This document shows, piece by piece, positions 30,291 to 31,105 of a stretch of 31,105 nucleotides of DNA (positions are counted from its first letter, which is position 1; each line of letters begins with the position of its first letter). Under the pieces are notes generated by a model. That model ran no database searches and was not told the DNA's origin. It saw only the letters and a list, made by a program, of their open reading frames with translations. The position numbers and the translations under genes were made by a program. Source of the DNA: a virus; IMG/VR virus record IMGVR_UViG_3300032294_000336, positions 1-31,105 of that record; one strand, 5' to 3'.

Positions 30291-31105
30291 CCGCGTTCGG
30301 GGATCCGCGATTTCTTCGAACTCGTGCAGGGGCGCGACGATGTCATTTCATTGGGCGTGGGCGAGCCCGATTTCGCCACGCCGTGGCACATTCGCGAAGC
30401 TGCGATTTATTCGTTAGAAAAAGGGCAGACCAGCTACACCTCCAACTTGGGCTTGTTGAGTTTGCGCAAAGCGATTGCCAAGTATGTGAGTGGATTTTTT
30501 CACGTCGATTACCAAGCCGAGAAAGAAATCTTAGTGACGGTGGGAGTGAGTGAGGCGATCGATTTGGCCTTGCGCGCCTTGATCAATCCGGGCGATGAGG
30601 TCATTTATCATGAGCCTTGTTACGTTTCCTACAGTCCGAGCATCGTCATGGCCTATGGCAAACCGGTATCGGTAGTGACCAAAAAAGAAGATGGATTTTC
30701 GCTCAAGCCCGAAGCCCTCGCAGCGGCGATCACGCCGCGGACGCGGGTGTTGATGTTGAACTTTCCGACCAATCCGACAGGAGCGTGTGCGGCGAAAGAA
30801 GACTTGGAAGGGATTGCGAAGTTGTGCATCGAGCACGATCTGATCGTGATGAGCGATGAGATCTACAGTGAGTTGCGCTACGACGAAGAAGAGCACGTGA
30901 GCATTGCGTCCGTGCCGGGCATGCGTGAGCGGACGATTTTGTTGCATGGTTTTTCCAAGGCCTTCGCGATGACGGGATTCCGATTGGGCTATGCGTGTGC
31001 GCCGCAGCCGATCATCGAAGCGATGATGAAAATTCACCAGTATGCGATGCTATGCGCGCCGATCATGAGTCAGAATGCGGCATTGGAAGCATTAGAAAAC
31101 GGTGG
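30279..31105 (+). CDS. Class I/II PLP-dependent aminotransferase, both ends missing
   Basis: About 275 residues of a fold-type I aminotransferase that moves an amino group between an amino acid and a 2-oxo acid in the cytoplasm. Visible are SLGVGEPDFATPWHIREAA, GQTSYTSNLGLLSLRKAI, VTVGVSEAIDLALRALINPG, MLNFPTNPTGA (substrate/PLP Asn), VMSDEIYSELRYD (Asp and Tyr) and HGFSKAFAMTGFRLGYACAP with the PLP lysine at 30957-30959. The N-terminus begins at AAIPRSGIRDFF without a start codon of its own (only a TTG at 30264 in presumed phage DNA), and the 3' end leaves the window. Base and codon use differ from all upstream genes; Verrucomicrobia/Opitutus-like relatives come to mind but cannot be tested here. 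Confidence 0.88.
   Translation, partial: MAAIPRSGIRDFFELVQGRDDVISLGVGEPDFATPWHIREAAIYSLEKGQTSYTSNLGLLSLRKAIAKYVSGFFHVDYQAEKEILVTVGVSEAIDLALRALINPGDEVIYHEPCYVSYSPSIVMAYGKPVSVVTKKEDGFSLKPEALAAAITPRTRVLMLNFPTNPTGACAAKEDLEGIAKLCIEHDLIVMSDEIYSELRYDEEEHVSIASVPGMRERTILLHGFSKAFAMTGFRLGYACAPQPIIEAMMKIHQYAMLCAPIMSQNAALEALENG

Noticed and set aside
30531-31037. Minus-strand open frame of 168 codons in the aminotransferase region
   Set aside because: It is His/Arg-rich antisense of a clear aminotransferase with all PLP motifs on the plus strand.
1-31105. Prophage ends or att sites
   Set aside because: No integrase, tRNA or matching direct repeats were seen, and the only host boundary cuts through genes on both sides.

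Overview
The window reads as the greater part of a tailed double-stranded DNA phage genome, most likely short-tailed (podovirus-like), joined near position 30,270-30,290 to a piece of bacterial DNA. GC is high and gene packing is extreme: almost every gene overlaps its neighbour by 4 bases (ATGA) or sits within about 10 bases of it. The phage host is probably a high-GC Gram-negative bacterium, inferred only from composition and the general look of the proteins. No tRNA, rRNA, CRISPR array, integrase or transposase was recognised, and there is no gene-free stretch longer than 300 bases.

Positions 1-6419 (plus strand) are an early/metabolic operon of twenty genes. It opens inside an SF2 helicase (5' end outside the window), followed by a VRR-NUC nuclease and a ribbon-helix-helix protein. 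After these come many small phage proteins: a PseT-type HAD phosphatase, an HEXXH zincin-like protein, a winged-helix protein, several small Cys-rich proteins including an NrdR-like zinc ribbon, and two short membrane proteins. The operon meets the late genes tail to tail at 6419/6422 with only 2 bases between stop codons.

Positions 6422-30269 (minus strand, read from high to low coordinates) are a late operon of twenty-two genes. In transcription order it holds: a virion protein cut by the junction; a 55-aa protein; a holin-like protein; a DUF6496 protein; a P22 gp4-like tail accessory factor with an inserted beta domain; a Cys-containing protein; two fibre-like proteins; a 14-repeat RCC1 beta-propeller protein; a GT9-like glycosyltransferase; a DUF4376 protein; a 101-aa protein; a holin-like membrane protein; a GH24 endolysin; an adaptor-like protein; another fibre-like protein; a P22 gp10-like hub; a 78-aa protein; and four large proteins (607, 1136, 814 and 659 aa) that look like internal or ejection proteins. 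One of these is built from 39- and 43-residue Ala/Gln-rich tandem repeats. Portal, major capsid and terminase genes are absent and would be expected beyond the break.

From about 30,279 to the end the plus strand encodes a class I/II PLP-dependent aminotransferase with visibly lower GC and different codon use. It lacks its own start, and the phage gene on the other strand lacks its own N-terminus, so both genes break at the same place. That pattern fits an assembly chimera or illegitimate recombination better than site-specific prophage integration.
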